This document shows, one piece after another, positions 1-10,581 of a stretch of DNA of 64,000 nt. The notes under the pieces are model-generated. The model ran no database searches and was not told the DNA's origin. It saw nothing but the letters and a program-made list of their open reading frames with translations. The DNA is from Rhodococcus sp. Z13. GTDB lineage: Bacteria; Actinomycetota; Actinomycetes; Mycobacteriales; Mycobacteriaceae. Every line of letters begins with the position of its first letter. Within the stretch, counting starts at the first letter, position 1. Location of the stretch: assembly GCF_025837095.1 (NCBI RefSeq), contig NZ_CP107551.1:2028352-2092351 (forward strand), read 5' to 3'. The translations under genes were made by a program, and so were the position numbers.

Positions 1-66
1 GATTTCGTATCCGTGCAGGCCAGTTCGGGAGAACTGGACCTTGTCTTCATCCGATCTCTGCGTCAC
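1..66 (-). CDS. Possible start of a divergent gene, cut by the window edge
   Basis: On the minus strand a GTG at 66 is preceded by a purine-rich stretch (GGAAGAAG at 70-77) and opens a frame that stays open for 22 codons to the window edge. The residues visible (start M-T-Q-R-S-D-E-D-K) do not identify a family. In M. tuberculosis pdxH lies divergent to pdxS, and in corynebacteria a MocR-type pdxR does, so a vitamin B6 gene is a reasonable guess from context only. An alternative start is the ATG at 50 in another frame. If the GTG start is right, the palindrome at 20-37 lies inside the first codons. Confidence 0.3.
   Translation of the reverse strand, partial: MTQRSDEDKVQFSRTGLHGYEI
20..37. 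promoter_or_regulatory. 18-bp palindrome, copy 1 (candidate operator)
   Basis: CCAGTT and AACTGG flank a six-base spacer (CGGGAG). The same 18-mer recurs in inverted orientation at 134-151 with one spacer difference. Two copies upstream of pdxS suggest a transcription factor site, perhaps for a PdxR-like MocR regulator; that assignment is inference. Confidence 0.55.
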
Positions 67-133
67 TCTTCTTCCGACCTGCTCACGCCGGCGGCGTACG
101 GGCCTCGGCGGGCAAGGCGCGCTGTTCGATCAG

Positions 134-151
134 TCCAGTTATCCCGAACTG
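134..151. promoter_or_regulatory. 18-bp palindrome, copy 2 (candidate pdxS activator site)
   Basis: CCAGTT-ATCCCG-AACTGG. Read on the minus strand it equals the copy at 20-37 except for one base. It ends about 28 bp before a TAGGCT hexamer at 179-184 that fits a -10 element for pdxS, so it would sit just upstream of the -35 region. That is the usual place for an activator. Confidence 0.55.
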
Positions 152-178
152 GATATGGGACTGGCCCGATTTCCTTCC

Positions 179-184
179 TAGGCT
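179..184 (+). promoter_or_regulatory. Candidate -10 element of pdxS
   Basis: TAGGCT matches the actinobacterial TAnnnT -10 pattern and lies 72 bp before the GTG start of pdxS, giving a leader of roughly 65 nt. No good -35 hexamer is visible, which fits activator dependence. Confidence 0.35.
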
Positions 185-255
185 GGGTTCGGCCGTGAGC
201 CCGCCTGTGGGCCGCGGCATTCCGTCGACCCGTCGTTCCTGGAGGAATACCGATC

Positions 256-1158
<903 letters not shown>

Positions 1159-2380
1159 GCTCCTCGCGCGGGCGAACCGACCGCGAGCAGCGCGACGTCG
1201 TCCTGCACTCCCGCACCGAGGGTGTCGAGCATCTCCCTCACCGACCCCACCAGCCGGGAGGCGGATGCCGGTGCGACCGCGCGGACGTGGGCGAGCAGCC
1301 GGTCCTCGCCGAACCGTTCGCGTCCCGTCCCCGGGCCCTCGGGTCCGGGGACGATCGCCTCGGTCACCCCGTCCGTGTACAGCAGCAGGGTGTCGCCGGG
1401 CTCGAGCCGGACCGTGTGGTTCACGAGGCGGGGGGAGGGGAGGACCCCGATCGGCTGCCCGCCCACCGTGGGCAGCCGCTCGGCGCTGCCGTCCGCGCGC
1501 AGGACCAGCGGCGGCGGGTGACCGCCGGAGGCGAGGTGCACGTCCACCCCGCCGGTCGCCGGATCGGGTACGACCGTCCCGAACAGCAGTGTGCAGAAGG
1601 GCGTCCGGGGGTCACGCTCGCGTTCGTCGAGCAGCGCCGCGTTGAGCGTGCGCAGAACCGCGGCCGGATCGTCGACGTGGACCGCGGCGGCCCGCAGGGT
1701 GTAGCGGACGAGGGAGGTCACCGTCGCGGCGCGGGCACCCTTGCCGCACACGTCGCCGAGGAACATCCCCCAGCCGCCCGCCCGGGCAGGGAACAGGTCG
1801 TAGAAGTCTCCGCCGACCTCGTCGGGCGAGGCGATGTGGTAGTGGGCGTCGACCTCCAGCCCCGGCACCGCAGGCAGCGCCGGCGGCAGCAAGGTGGCCT
1901 GCAGGGTCGTGGTGATGCGCCGCAGCCGTTCTCGCTCCTGCTCGGCCTCGCGGCGCGCCCGCAGCAGCTCGGTCTCGTAGGACCGACGCTCGCGGGCGTC
2001 GAAGAAGGTGGTGCGCACGAGCAGCGGACCTCCAGCCGCGTCGGTCTCGAGCCGCGACGCAGCGAGCACCGGCAGGCGCGTGCGGTCGGCGCGGGCGAGT
2101 TCGAGTGCGATCCCGCCGATCTCGCCCTGCATCAGCAGGATCGGGGCGTAGTGGGTCTCGTGGTAGAGCCGGCCGCCCACGGTGAGCAGATCGGAGAAGC
2201 GCCGGTGTCCGACCACTTCGTCCGCCGAGTACCCGAGCCAGTCCAGCAGCGTCGCGTTGATCCTCAGGATCCGCCCGTCGGGCAGCGACGTCACGTACCC
2301 GCAGGGCGCCTTGTCGTAGAGGGTTTCGGCGTCCTCCGTCAGCAGCGCCGCGATCGCGTCGTCGTACGCGGTCGTCGCAG

Positions 2381-3202
2381 TCACCCCACCCTGCGCGCGA
2401 ACGCCGCGACGGCGGCGGCGGTCTCGTCGGGAGCGCTCATCTGCGGGCAGTGGCCCGTGGCCGGCAGCGTCACCAGTTCGCTCCGGGGGATCTGCTCGTG
2501 AACGAAGGCACCCACCCCCGCCGGCGCGATCGCGTCGTGCGCGCACTGCGCGACCAGCGTGGGCACCGGGACCGCTGCGAGATCGGCGCGGTTGTCGGAC
2601 AGGAAGGTCACCCGGGCGAACACCCGTGCCACCTCCGGGTCCGTGCGGCAGAAGGTCTCGGCGAGTTCCGCGCCGAGCTCCGGCCGCTCCGGATTGCCCA
2701 TGATCACCGGGGCCATCGCCGCGCTCCAACCCAGATAGTTCGCCTCCAGCGATTCGAGCAGCTCGTCGAGGTCGGCGGCGCTGAAGCCCCCGCGGTAGCC
2801 GGTGGCGGGATCGTCGACGAAGCACGGCGACGGCGCGAGCATCACCAGCCCGGCGAAGATCCCGGGATCGTAGGTGGCGGCCAGCGCCCCGATCGTCGCG
2901 CTCACCGAGTGGCCCACGAACACCACCGGGCCCTGACCCAGTCCGCGGCACAGGTCGACGACGTCCTGCGCGTAGGTCTCCATCCGCGAGTAGCGGTCCG
3001 GATCCCACGCGTCGCGATCCGCTCGTCCGGATCCGACGTGGTCGAACCGCACCACCGTGAACTCGGACTCGAGCAGCGGCACCACGAGCCGCCACAGATG
3101 CTGGTCGCACCCGAATCCGTGTGCCAGGACGAGAACCCCACCGTTCCCGCGACCGGACACCGTGACCCGGTGTCTGGTGGTTACGTCCGCGCGTTGCCGC
3201 AT
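2381..3202 (-). CDS. rsbQ: RsbQ-like alpha/beta hydrolase
   Basis: A 273-residue alpha/beta hydrolase resembling Bacillus RsbQ along its length: GFGCDQ, FDHVGSGRAD, YAQDVVDLC, FVGHSVSA, APSPCFVDDP, YLGW, FCRTDPEVAR and GHCPQMS all have counterparts in that family, which also includes the plant KAI2/D14 receptors. The catalytic triad is Ser99, Asp223 and His251, at a near-constant offset from RsbQ Ser96/Asp219/His247. RsbQ is required for RsbP activation and probably acts on a small hydrophobic ligand that is still unknown. The ATG start follows a GAGGGG ribosome site, part of which lies in a hairpin (3209-3227). The next gene in the pair is the rsbP-like phosphatase. Confidence 0.9.
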   Translation of the reverse strand: MRQRADVTTRHRVTVSGRGNGGVLVLAHGFGCDQHLWRLVVPLLESEFTVVRFDHVGSGRADRDAWDPDRYSRMETYAQDVVDLCRGLGQGPVVFVGHSVSATIGALAATYDPGIFAGLVMLAPSPCFVDDPATGYRGGFSAADLDELLESLEANYLGWSAAMAPVIMGNPERPELGAELAETFCRTDPEVARVFARVTFLSDNRADLAAVPVPTLVAQCAHDAIAPAGVGAFVHEQIPRSELVTLPATGHCPQMSAPDETAAAVAAFARRVG

Positions 3203-3208
3203 CGTGCC

Positions 3209-3227
3209 CCCTCGGTTTCCCCGAGGG
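3209..3227 (-). promoter_or_regulatory. Hairpin overlapping the rsbQ ribosome binding site
   Basis: A perfect 7-bp stem (CCCTCGG/CCGAGGG, loop of 5). On the minus-strand transcript its 3' arm contains the first part of the GAGGGGG ribosome site seven bases before the rsbQ ATG, so the fold could limit translation. Confidence 0.35.
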
Positions 3228-3344
3228 TGTCACATCCGGCACGTGATTGCGATCTCGTTCGGGAGGTGAATCCCGAGAGAGCGGGCATGACGTCCTCTTC
3301 CGTGCCGTTAGCCTTCAACGGTGAGGCGGAGAGAGGAACCACGC

Positions 3345-4166
3345 ATGGCGAAGATCGAGCAGATCCTGGCACTCGAACAGATCGAGAACGACATCTTCCG
3401 GGGCATCGCGACCGAGACGATGCTGCCCCGGACGTTCGGGGGCCAGGTGGCGGGTCAGGCACTCGTCTCCGCGGTGCGCACCGTCGATCCCGCCTTCGGG
3501 GTGCATTCGTTGCACGGCTACTTCATCCGACCTGGCAACCCCACGATGCAGATCGTCTACCTCGTCGACCGCATCCGCGACGGCCGCTCGTTCTGCACCC
3601 GCCGGGTGACCGCGGTCCAGGACGGCAAGGCGATCTTCACCATGTCGGCGTCCTTCCACGGGCAGGACGAGGGGATCGAGCACCAGGACCGGATGCCGTC
3701 CGTCCCGTTCCCCGAGGATCTTCCCGACCCGGAGACGATGTTCGACGCGGAGACCCTCCTGTGGGCGAAGCGGGAGTGGGCCGAATGGGAGTTCCGGTTC
3801 GTGCCGCCCGAGCTCATGGACGCCTCGCGCCGGGCCGCCGCGCAGCAGCAGGTGTGGTTCCGGTCGCGGGAGGCGCTGCCCGACGACCCGGTCTTCCACG
3901 TCTGCACGCTCGCGTACATGAGCGACATGACCCTGCTCGGCTCGGCGAACGTCGGGCACGAGGAGAAGACCCAGAACGCCTCGCTCGACCACGCCATGTG
4001 GTTCCTGCGCCCCTTCCGCGCAGACGACTGGCTGCTCTACGACCAGACCTCTCCCTCCGCCGGACTGGGCCGGGCACTGACCCAGGGGCGGATCTTCGAT
4101 CGCAACGGCAACATGGTCGCCGCCGTGGTGCAGGAAGGCCTCACGCGTTTGATGCGCGAGTCCTGA
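3345..4166 (+). CDS. tesB: Acyl-CoA thioesterase II (TesB)
   Basis: A 273-residue double-hotdog thioesterase that hydrolyses acyl-CoA to free fatty acid and CoA. The TesB signatures are present: [11 protein letters not shown] near the N-terminus, SDMTLL (Asp194), [13 protein letters not shown] (Ser213) and VQEGLTR (Gln263). In E. coli TesB the catalytic trio is Asp204/Thr228/Gln278, so here Thr is replaced by Ser, a conservative change. I chose the ATG at 3345 because of the AGAGGA site at 3332-3337; an earlier in-frame GTG at 3321 lacks one. It lies between pdxS and pdxT, as in M. tuberculosis (tesB2). Confidence 0.93.
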   Translation: MAKIEQILALEQIENDIFRGIATETMLPRTFGGQVAGQALVSAVRTVDPAFGVHSLHGYFIRPGNPTMQIVYLVDRIRDGRSFCTRRVTAVQDGKAIFTMSASFHGQDEGIEHQDRMPSVPFPEDLPDPETMFDAETLLWAKREWAEWEFRFVPPELMDASRRAAAQQQVWFRSREALPDDPVFHVCTLAYMSDMTLLGSANVGHEEKTQNASLDHAMWFLRPFRADDWLLYDQTSPSAGLGRALTQGRIFDRNGNMVAAVVQEGLTRLMRES

Positions 4167-4227
4167 CCGGGGAGCCGACTCCCCGTCCTGCCTGCGTCGG
4201 CGGCCCCGACACGACAGGCAGGAACAG

Positions 4228-4842
4228 GTGACGACTTCCACTCCCACGATCGGTGTGCTCGCTCTGCAGGGCGACGTCCGCGAGCACCGCGCCGCCCTCG
4301 AGGCGGCCGGTGCCCGCACGATCACGGTGCGCCGCGAACGCGAACTCGACGAGGTGGACGGGATCGTCCTGCCGGGGGGCGAGTCCACCACGGTGGGCCG
4401 GCTGCTGCGCGTGTTCGACCTGCTCGAGCCGCTGCGCACCCGGCTGAAGGACGGGCTGCCCGCCTACGGCTCGTGCGCGGGCATGATCCTGCTCGCCTCC
4501 CGGATCCTCGACACGGTGCCCGGCGCCGAACACCTCGACGCCCTCGACGTCACGGTGCGGCGCAACGCCTTCGGTCGCCAGGTGGACTCCTTCGAGACCG
4601 ACCTCCAGGTGAGCGGTGTGGACGGTGGTCCCGTGCGCGCCGTGTTCATCCGCGCCCCCTGGGTCGAGAGCGTCGGCCCGGACGTGGAGATCCTCGCGAC
4701 GGTCCCGGCGGGCAATGGTGCGGCCGGGCGGGCGGTGGCGGTGCGGCAGGGGCCCGTGCTCGCCACCTCCTTCCACCCCGAGATCACCGGTGACCTGCGG
4801 GTGCACCGGCTGTTCGTCGACATCGCGCGCGGGCGCCGCTGA
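4228..4842 (+). CDS. pdxT: PLP synthase glutaminase subunit PdxT
   Basis: Class I glutamine amidotransferase that releases ammonia from glutamine and channels it to PdxS. The 204-residue protein has the expected length. The triad is visible: nucleophile Cys83 in GSCAGM, and His183 and Glu185 in [15 protein letters not shown] (residues 49-54) is the PdxT signature that helps form the oxyanion site. The GTG start has AGGAA a few bases upstream. It is separated from pdxS by the rsbQP module and tesB. Confidence 0.96.
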   Translation: MTTSTPTIGVLALQGDVREHRAALEAAGARTITVRRERELDEVDGIVLPGGESTTVGRLLRVFDLLEPLRTRLKDGLPAYGSCAGMILLASRILDTVPGAEHLDALDVTVRRNAFGRQVDSFETDLQVSGVDGGPVRAVFIRAPWVESVGPDVEILATVPAGNGAAGRAVAVRQGPVLATSFHPEITGDLRVHRLFVDIARGRR

Positions 4843-4906
4843 ACCGCGCGGTGCCCGCGCACACGCCGTGGGCGGGCACTGTGCGGTGGCACACCTCGCA
4901 GGCGAG

Positions 4907-4912
4907 TAGAAT
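4907..4912 (+). promoter_or_regulatory. Candidate -10 element of yebC
   Basis: TAGAAT about 60 bp before the yebC ATG, in the 128-bp gap after pdxT. No clear -35 hexamer is seen at 16-18 bp. Confidence 0.35.
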
Positions 4913-4970
4913 CGACGCTCCGACCTGTCGGTTAAGCCGACCACACATCGCCGGAAGGGGCTCGAAGCGA

Positions 4971-5723
4971 ATGAGCGGCCACTCCAAATGGGCCACCACC
5001 AAGCACAAGAAGGCGGTCATCGACGCCAAGCGCGGCAAGATGTTCGCGAAGCTGATCAAGAACATCGAGGTGGCGGCTCGGACCGGTGGTGGCGACCCGG
5101 CGGGCAACCCGACGCTGTACGACGCCATCCAGAAGGCGAAGAAGAGCTCGGTCCCCAACGACAACATCGAACGTGCCCGCAAGCGCGGCGCCGGTGAGGA
5201 AGCCGGTGGCGCCGACTGGCAGACCATCATGTACGAGGGCTACGGCCCCAACGGTGTGGCGCTGCTCATCGAGTGCCTCACCGACAACCGCAACCGCGCC
5301 GCGGGCGAGGTCCGCACCGCGATGACCCGCAACGGCGGCAACATGGCGGATCCGGGGTCGGTGTCCTACCTGTTCACCCGCAAGGGCGTCGTCGTGCTCG
5401 ACAAGAACGGCCGCAGCGAGGACGAGATCCTCGAGGTCGTCCTCGAGGCGGGCGCCGAGGAGATCAACGACCTCGGCGAGTCCTTCGAGATCGTCTCCGA
5501 GGCGAGCGACCTGGTCGCCGTGCGCACCGCACTCGTCGATGCCGGTATCGACTACGACTCGGCCGACCCGGACTTCCGCGCGTCCGTCGAGGTGCCCGTC
5601 GACGCCGAGGGTGCCCGCAAGGTCATGAAGCTCGTCGACGCCCTCGAGGACTGCGACGACGTGCAGAACGTCTACACGAACGTCGACATCTCCGACGAGG
5701 TGCTCGCCGAGCTCGACGCCTGA
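4971..5723 (+). CDS. YebC/TACO1-family regulatory protein
   Basis: A 250-residue YebC-family protein starting with the invariant MSGHSKW. It continues with the family blocks [26 protein letters not shown] and [10 protein letters not shown], which contains the conserved Arg. YebC proteins are reported as transcriptional regulators and, more recently, as factors easing ribosome stalling at proline stretches; which role applies here cannot be told. The start at the ATG, with GGAAGGGG at 4953-4960, is clear from the family N-terminus. It lies immediately upstream of ruvCAB, a conserved arrangement. Confidence 0.94.
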   Translation: MSGHSKWATTKHKKAVIDAKRGKMFAKLIKNIEVAARTGGGDPAGNPTLYDAIQKAKKSSVPNDNIERARKRGAGEEAGGADWQTIMYEGYGPNGVALLIECLTDNRNRAAGEVRTAMTRNGGNMADPGSVSYLFTRKGVVVLDKNGRSEDEILEVVLEAGAEEINDLGESFEIVSEASDLVAVRTALVDAGIDYDSADPDFRASVEVPVDAEGARKVMKLVDALEDCDDVQNVYTNVDISDEVLAELDA

Positions 5724-5887
5724 GCGAGACCTGACGCACTCGGCACGGCCGGGGTCGCGTGTCGGTGATCCGGCACCCGGCCCCGGCCGCTATGCTCTCG
5801 AACAGGCGTTCGCAACAGGGCGAGGGTTCGCGGTTCCGTCGGGGTGATCCCGATGGGGGCGGCGTGCGAGGGCGAGAGGTGAGTCGG

Positions 5888-6466
5888 GTGCGCGTGATGG
5901 GTGTGGACCCCGGGCTGACCCGATGCGGCCTCGGCATGGTCGACACGGGCCGTGGGCGCGACGTGCTGCCCGTCGCGGTGGGTGTCGTCCGCACCTCACC
6001 CGATCTCGAACTCTCCCAGCGGTTGCTGAAGGTGTCCGACTCCGTCGAGGAGTGGATGGACCGCTACCGGCCCGACGTCGTCGCGATCGAACGGGTCTTC
6101 TCCCAGCACAACGTGCGCACCGCCATGGGCACCGCCCAGGCCGGTGGTGTCGTCGCGCTCGCGGCGGCCCGCCGCTCCATCCCGGTCATGTTCCACACAC
6201 CGAGCGAGGTGAAGGCCGCCGTCACGGGCAACGGCAGCGCCGACAAGAAACAGGTGACCACGATGATCACCCGTATCCTCAAACTCGACGCCGCGCCCAG
6301 GCCGGCCGATGCCGCCGACGCGCTCGCCCTCGCCGTCGCGCACTGCTGGCGCGCCCCGCTCCTGGCCCGGCTCGCGGCCGCCGAAGCCGCGGCCGCACAA
6401 CAGAAACGACGTTACGAAGAGCGGCTGCGCGAACAGTCGGCCGCGCGGAAGGCAGGTAGCCGGTGA
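5888..6466 (+). CDS. ruvC: Crossover junction endodeoxyribonuclease RuvC
   Basis: Holliday junction resolvase of 192 residues. The four catalytic acidic residues are Asp7 (MGVDPGL), Glu68 (VAIERVF), Asp141 and Asp144 (PADAADALA), the same positions as in the E. coli enzyme. The GTG at 5888 gives the expected N-terminus and has GAGAGG at 5874-5879; earlier in-frame starts would add an unconserved extension. The stop overlaps the ruvA start as GTGA, so ruvC, ruvA and ruvB are translationally coupled. Confidence 0.96.
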   Translation: MRVMGVDPGLTRCGLGMVDTGRGRDVLPVAVGVVRTSPDLELSQRLLKVSDSVEEWMDRYRPDVVAIERVFSQHNVRTAMGTAQAGGVVALAAARRSIPVMFHTPSEVKAAVTGNGSADKKQVTTMITRILKLDAAPRPADAADALALAVAHCWRAPLLARLAAAEAAAAQQKRRYEERLREQSAARKAGSR

Positions 6467-7059
6467 TCGCCTCGGTACACGGCGAGGTTCTCGACATCGC
6501 CCTCGATCACGTCGTGATCGAGGCGGGCGGCATCGGATACCGGGTCAACGCGACCCCCGCGACCCTCGCGGGACTGCGGCGCGGCGAGAAGGCCCGCCTG
6601 GCCACCGCCATGATCGTCCGCGAGGACTCGATGACCCTCTACGGCTTCACCGACACCGACGCACGCGACCTGTTCGGGCTGCTGCAGACGGTCAGCGGGG
6701 TGGGGCCGCGGCTGGCGATGGCGACCCTCGCCGTCCTCGAACCCGACGCGCTGCGCGCGGCGCTGGCCGACGGCAACACCTCCGCCCTGACCCGCGTGCC
6801 GGGAATCGGCAAACGCGGCGCCGAACGCATGATCGTCGAACTGCGCGACAAGGTCGCCGCCTACGGGGGCGCCGAGGGTACGGCCGCCCCCGCCGCCGGC
6901 TCCCCGCTGCGCGACCAGATCGTCGAGGCCCTCGTCGGCCTCGGCTTCACCCCGAAGCAGGCCGAACCCGCCACCGACAAGGTCCTGGCCGAGGATCCGG
7001 CCGCCGACGTGTCGACCGCGTTGCGCTCCGCGCTGAAACTGCTGGGTAGGGCACGGTGA
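6463..7059 (+). CDS. ruvA: Holliday junction branch migration protein RuvA
   Basis: A 198-residue DNA-junction-binding subunit of the RuvAB motor. It has an N-terminal OB fold ([13 protein letters not shown]), a middle region with two helix-hairpin-helix motifs (SGVGPRLAM and [10 protein letters not shown]), and a C-terminal RuvB-contacting domain ([12 protein letters not shown]). GTGA overlaps join it to ruvC upstream and ruvB downstream. Confidence 0.96.
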   Translation: MIASVHGEVLDIALDHVVIEAGGIGYRVNATPATLAGLRRGEKARLATAMIVREDSMTLYGFTDTDARDLFGLLQTVSGVGPRLAMATLAVLEPDALRAALADGNTSALTRVPGIGKRGAERMIVELRDKVAAYGGAEGTAAPAAGSPLRDQIVEALVGLGFTPKQAEPATDKVLAEDPAADVSTALRSALKLLGRAR

Positions 7060-8216
7060 CCGACGAATACCGCGAGTTCGACGCGGCCGGGGTGGAGCGA
7101 TCGCAGGTGACCGCCGAGCACCTGCCCTCCGACGCCGACATCGAAACCAGCCTGCGCCCGAAGGACCTGGACGACTTCATCGGCCAGGCGCGGGTGCGCG
7201 AACAGCTGCAGCTCGTGCTGCGCGGCGCGAAACTGCGCGGCGGCACCCCCGACCACATCCTGCTGTCCGGCCCGCCCGGCCTCGGCAAGACCTCGATGGC
7301 GATGATCATCGCGGCAGAACTCGGCACCTCGCTGCGCCTGACCTCCGGTCCCGCTCTCGAACGGGCCGGCGACCTCGCAGCGATGCTGTCGAACCTGTCC
7401 GAGGGCGACGTGCTGTTCATCGACGAGATCCACCGCATCGCCCGCCCAGCGGAGGAGATGCTCTACCTCGCGATGGAGGACTTCCGCGTCGACGTGGTCG
7501 TCGGCAAGGGCCCGGGCGCCACCTCCATCCCGCTCGAGGTCGCCCCCTTCACCCTCGTCGGCGCGACCACCCGTTCCGGTGCCCTCACCGGCCCGCTGCG
7601 CGACCGGTTCGGGTTCACCGCCCACATGGACTTCTACGACCCGCCGGAGCTGCAGCGGATCCTTCAGCGCTCGGCGCGGATCCTCGGCATCGACCTGCGC
7701 GAGGACGCCGCGGCGGAGATCGCCGGTCGCTCCCGCGGCACGCCGCGTATCGCCAACCGGCTGCTGCGCCGCGTCCGCGACTACGCCGACGTGCGGGCCG
7801 ACGGTGTGGTGACCCGGGACGTCGCCAAGGCCGCGCTCGAGGTGTACGACGTCGACCCCATCGGGCTCGACCGTCTCGACCGGGCGGTCCTCGGTGCGCT
7901 CGTGCGCAGCTTCGGCGGCGGACCCGTCGGCGTGTCCACCCTTGCGGTCGCCGTGGGGGAGGAGCCGGCCACCGTCGAGGAGGTGTGCGAACCCTTCCTC
8001 GTCCGCGCCGGCATGATCGCCCGCACCCCCCGCGGCCGTGTGGCGACCCAGGCGGCCTGGTTGCAGCTCGGGCTCACTCCGCCCCCGGAAGCCGCGACCG
8101 GCGGCATCGAGGTGCGTGCCCGCGAACCACAGCTCGAACTGTTCGACGACACCGATCCGTCCGCCCACGGCGACACACATCCGTCCGATCCGGACGAACC
8201 CGGCGCGCGTCCGTAG
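7056..8216 (+). CDS. ruvB: Holliday junction branch migration helicase RuvB
   Basis: AAA+ ATPase motor of branch migration, 386 residues. Walker A is GPPGLGKT, Walker B is LFIDEIH, sensor 1 is GATTRSG, the arginine finger region is GPLRDRFG, and the C-terminal winged helix ends in RTPRGRVAT. About 45 residues follow that module; they are acidic and probably disordered, making the protein longer than the usual ~345. The GTG start overlaps the ruvA stop. Confidence 0.97.
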   Translation: MTDEYREFDAAGVERSQVTAEHLPSDADIETSLRPKDLDDFIGQARVREQLQLVLRGAKLRGGTPDHILLSGPPGLGKTSMAMIIAAELGTSLRLTSGPALERAGDLAAMLSNLSEGDVLFIDEIHRIARPAEEMLYLAMEDFRVDVVVGKGPGATSIPLEVAPFTLVGATTRSGALTGPLRDRFGFTAHMDFYDPPELQRILQRSARILGIDLREDAAAEIAGRSRGTPRIANRLLRRVRDYADVRADGVVTRDVAKAALEVYDVDPIGLDRLDRAVLGALVRSFGGGPVGVSTLAVAVGEEPATVEEVCEPFLVRAGMIARTPRGRVATQAAWLQLGLTPPPEAATGGIEVRAREPQLELFDDTDPSAHGDTHPSDPDEPGARP

Positions 8217-8338
8217 GGTGGCCGGGCAGGGAATGGCACACTGGTCTACTGCGTCGGTCCGTGGAGGCCGATCCCGACGTCGTGCCGTCCGCTGAGCCGT
8301 CACGACCCACTGGTAACGACCGAGGACTGACTTCAACG

Positions 8339-8674
8339 ATGGAACTGCTCTTCCCCCTCCTGATCCTTGCCCTGCTCGTCCCGACCTTCCTCGGCGTGCG
8401 GCGTCAGAAGAAGGAGATGCAGAAGGTGGCGGCACTCCAGGACTCCCTGCGCATCGGTGATCGTGTGATGACCACCGCGGGCCTGCACGCCACCGTGGCC
8501 GCGCTCGGCGACGACACCGTCGACCTCGAGATCGCCCCGGGGGTCGTGACCACCTGGTCGCGCCTGGTGATCCGCGAGCGCGTCGAGCCGCAGACCCCGA
8601 ACGATCCGGGCTCGATCTCCCTCGGCAAGGACGACGACGACACGCCGCCGGAGGGTCGCCCCACCGAGTACTGA
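8339..8674 (+). CDS. yajC: Preprotein translocase subunit YajC
   Basis: A 111-residue single-pass membrane protein: an N-terminal transmembrane helix (residues 3-20) followed by RRQKKEM and the small cytoplasmic YajC domain (GDRVMTTAGLHATV). YajC associates with SecDF and SecYEG. The tail is acidic (four consecutive Asp). The ATG is preceded by GAGGA at 8322-8326, rather far upstream. Gene order yajC-secD-secF is the standard one. Confidence 0.93.
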   Translation: MELLFPLLILALLVPTFLGVRRQKKEMQKVAALQDSLRIGDRVMTTAGLHATVAALGDDTVDLEIAPGVVTTWSRLVIRERVEPQTPNDPGSISLGKDDDDTPPEGRPTEY

Positions 8675-8785
8675 CGACCGGTTCGGCGCCGCACGGCCGC
8701 GACCGGGACTCCTTCGGTGCCGGGGCCGTGTGCCGCGCGGCTGCAACCACCCACCACTCACTCGCATCGAGGAGACTGACAGACC

Positions 8786-10579
8786 GTGGCACCTTCCAAC
8801 GGATCGGTGCATCCCGCGCGCTCACTCGCCCTGTTCGGGGTGATTCTCGTCGCGTTGTATGCGCTGGTCTTCTTCACCGGGGACAAGTCGCCCACCCCGA
8901 AGCTCGGCATCGACCTGCAGGGTGGCACCCGCGTCACACTCACCGCGCGCACCCCCGACGGGAGCAGCCCGAGTCAGGACAGCCTCCGCCAGGCCCAGCA
9001 GATCATCGAGACCCGCGTCAACGGGCTCGGTGTCTCGGGTTCCGAGGTGATCATCGACGGCGACAACCTGGTCATCACGGTGCCCGGCGACGACAGCGCC
9101 CAGGCCAAGACCCTCGGACAGACCGCGCGCCTGTACATCCGCCCGGTGATCGGCGGCCCGATCGACGCGTCGCTCACCGCCGAGGACCTCGAGCAGTCGC
9201 TGCAGGAGGAGGTGCCCCTCGAGGAGGGAGTGCCCACCGAGCCCGCTCCCGCGCCTGAAGGGGAGCCCGCTCCCGCGCCTGAAGGGGAGCCCGCTCCCGC
9301 GCCTGAAGGGGAGCCCGCACCCGCACCGCAGGGACGACCCTTCCCGGCACAGGACCCGACGGAACCGACCGGCACCCCGGCCGAGCCCACCGAGGCCGCT
9401 CCCGCCGAGGGCGAGTCGGAACCTGCCGAGGACGGTGCCGAGGACGGGGGTTCGCTGACCCCGCAGGAACAGGCGGCCGCCGACATAGCCGCCGCCAAGG
9501 AGACCCGCCAGAGTGAGGATCCGGCCGTGCAGCAGGCCGCTGCGCTCGCCCTGGACTGCTCGGCTCCCGACCCGCTGGCCGGCAACGACGATCCGAGCCT
9601 GCCGCTCGTCGCCTGCTCGACCGACGGCACCGCCATCTACCTGCTCGGCCCGAGCATCATCGACGGCCAGCAGATCGACGACGCCACCTCCGGCTTCAAC
9701 ACCCAGCAGTCCCGCTACGAGGTCAGCCTGACCTTCGACAGCGAGGGCAGCACCACCTGGGCGCAGTTCACCGCCGCCAACATCGGCCAGCAGGCCGCCT
9801 TCGTGCTCGACTCGAAGGTCGTCAGCGCCCCGGTCATCCAGGGCGCGACCCCCGCCGGCAGCGCCACCTCGATCTCCGGCCAGTTCACGAACACCCAGGC
9901 CGCGGAGCTGGCGAACACTCTCAAGTACGGGTCGCTGCCGCTGTCCTTCGTCGCCTCCGAGGCCGAGACCGTCTCGGCGACCCTCGGCCTCGCCTCGCTC
10001 GAGGCCGGCCTGATCGCCGGCGCGGTGGGCCTGGTACTCGTGCTGATCTTCTGCCTCGCCTACTACCGCATGCTCGGCCTGCTCACCGCGTTGTCGCTCG
10101 TGATGTCGGGTCTGGCGGTGTACGCGGTGATGGTGCTGCTCGGCCGGTACATCGGCTTCACCCTCGACCTCGCCGGCGTCGCCGGTCTGATCATCGGCAT
10201 CGGCATGACCGCCGACTCGTTCGTCGTGTTCTTCGAACGCATCAAGGACGAGATCCGCGAGGGCCGCAGCTTCCGCTCGGCCGTCCCGCGCGGCTGGGCG
10301 CGGGCCCGCCGCACCATCCTGTCCGGTAACGCGGTGAGCTTCATCGCCGCCGCGGTGCTCTACATCCTGGCCGTCGGGCAGGTCCGCGGGTTCGCGTTCA
10401 CCCTCGGCCTGACCACGATCCTCGACGTGGTGGTGGTCTTCCTGGTGACCGCGCCGCTGGTCCACCTGGCGTCGCGGTCCAAGTTCTGGTCCAAGCCGAG
10501 CGTCAACGGCCTGGGCGCAATCCAGCAGGTGGCGGACGAGCGGCGCCGCGCTGCCGTGGCCGCGGCGAAGGAGGCGTGA
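8786..10579 (+). CDS. secD: Protein translocase subunit SecD
   Basis: A 597-residue SecD that uses the proton motive force to help pull proteins across the membrane. It shows an N-terminal transmembrane helix, the P1 signature [12 protein letters not shown], and the C-terminal helix bundle including [20 protein letters not shown]. Unusual is a long Pro/Ala/Glu-rich insert in the periplasmic P1 domain (about residues 145-250) containing three exact copies and one degenerate copy of EPAPAPEG. The GTG start has GAGGAGAC upstream. It sits three bases before secF. Confidence 0.95.
   Translation: MAPSNGSVHPARSLALFGVILVALYALVFFTGDKSPTPKLGIDLQGGTRVTLTARTPDGSSPSQDSLRQAQQIIETRVNGLGVSGSEVIIDGDNLVITVPGDDSAQAKTLGQTARLYIRPVIGGPIDASLTAEDLEQSLQEEVPLEEGVPTEPAPAPEGEPAPAPEGEPAPAPEGEPAPAPQGRPFPAQDPTEPTGTPAEPTEAAPAEGESEPAEDGAEDGGSLTPQEQAAADIAAAKETRQSEDPAVQQAAALALDCSAPDPLAGNDDPSLPLVACSTDGTAIYLLGPSIIDGQQIDDATSGFNTQQSRYEVSLTFDSEGSTTWAQFTAANIGQQAAFVLDSKVVSAPVIQGATPAGSATSISGQFTNTQAAELANTLKYGSLPLSFVASEAETVSATLGLASLEAGLIAGAVGLVLVLIFCLAYYRMLGLLTALSLVMSGLAVYAVMVLLGRYIGFTLDLAGVAGLIIGIGMTADSFVVFFERIKDEIREGRSFRSAVPRGWARARRTILSGNAVSFIAAAVLYILAVGQVRGFAFTLGLTTILDVVVVFLVTAPLVHLASRSKFWSKPSVNGLGAIQQVADERRRAAVAAAKEA
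9239..9334 (+). repeat. 24-bp in-frame tandem repeat in secD
   Basis: Three identical 24-bp units (9239-9262, 9263-9286, 9287-9310) and a fourth, diverged one (9311-9334), each coding for an eight-residue EPAPAPEG segment in the extracytoplasmic insert of SecD. Confidence 0.9.
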
Positions 10580-10581
10580 CG

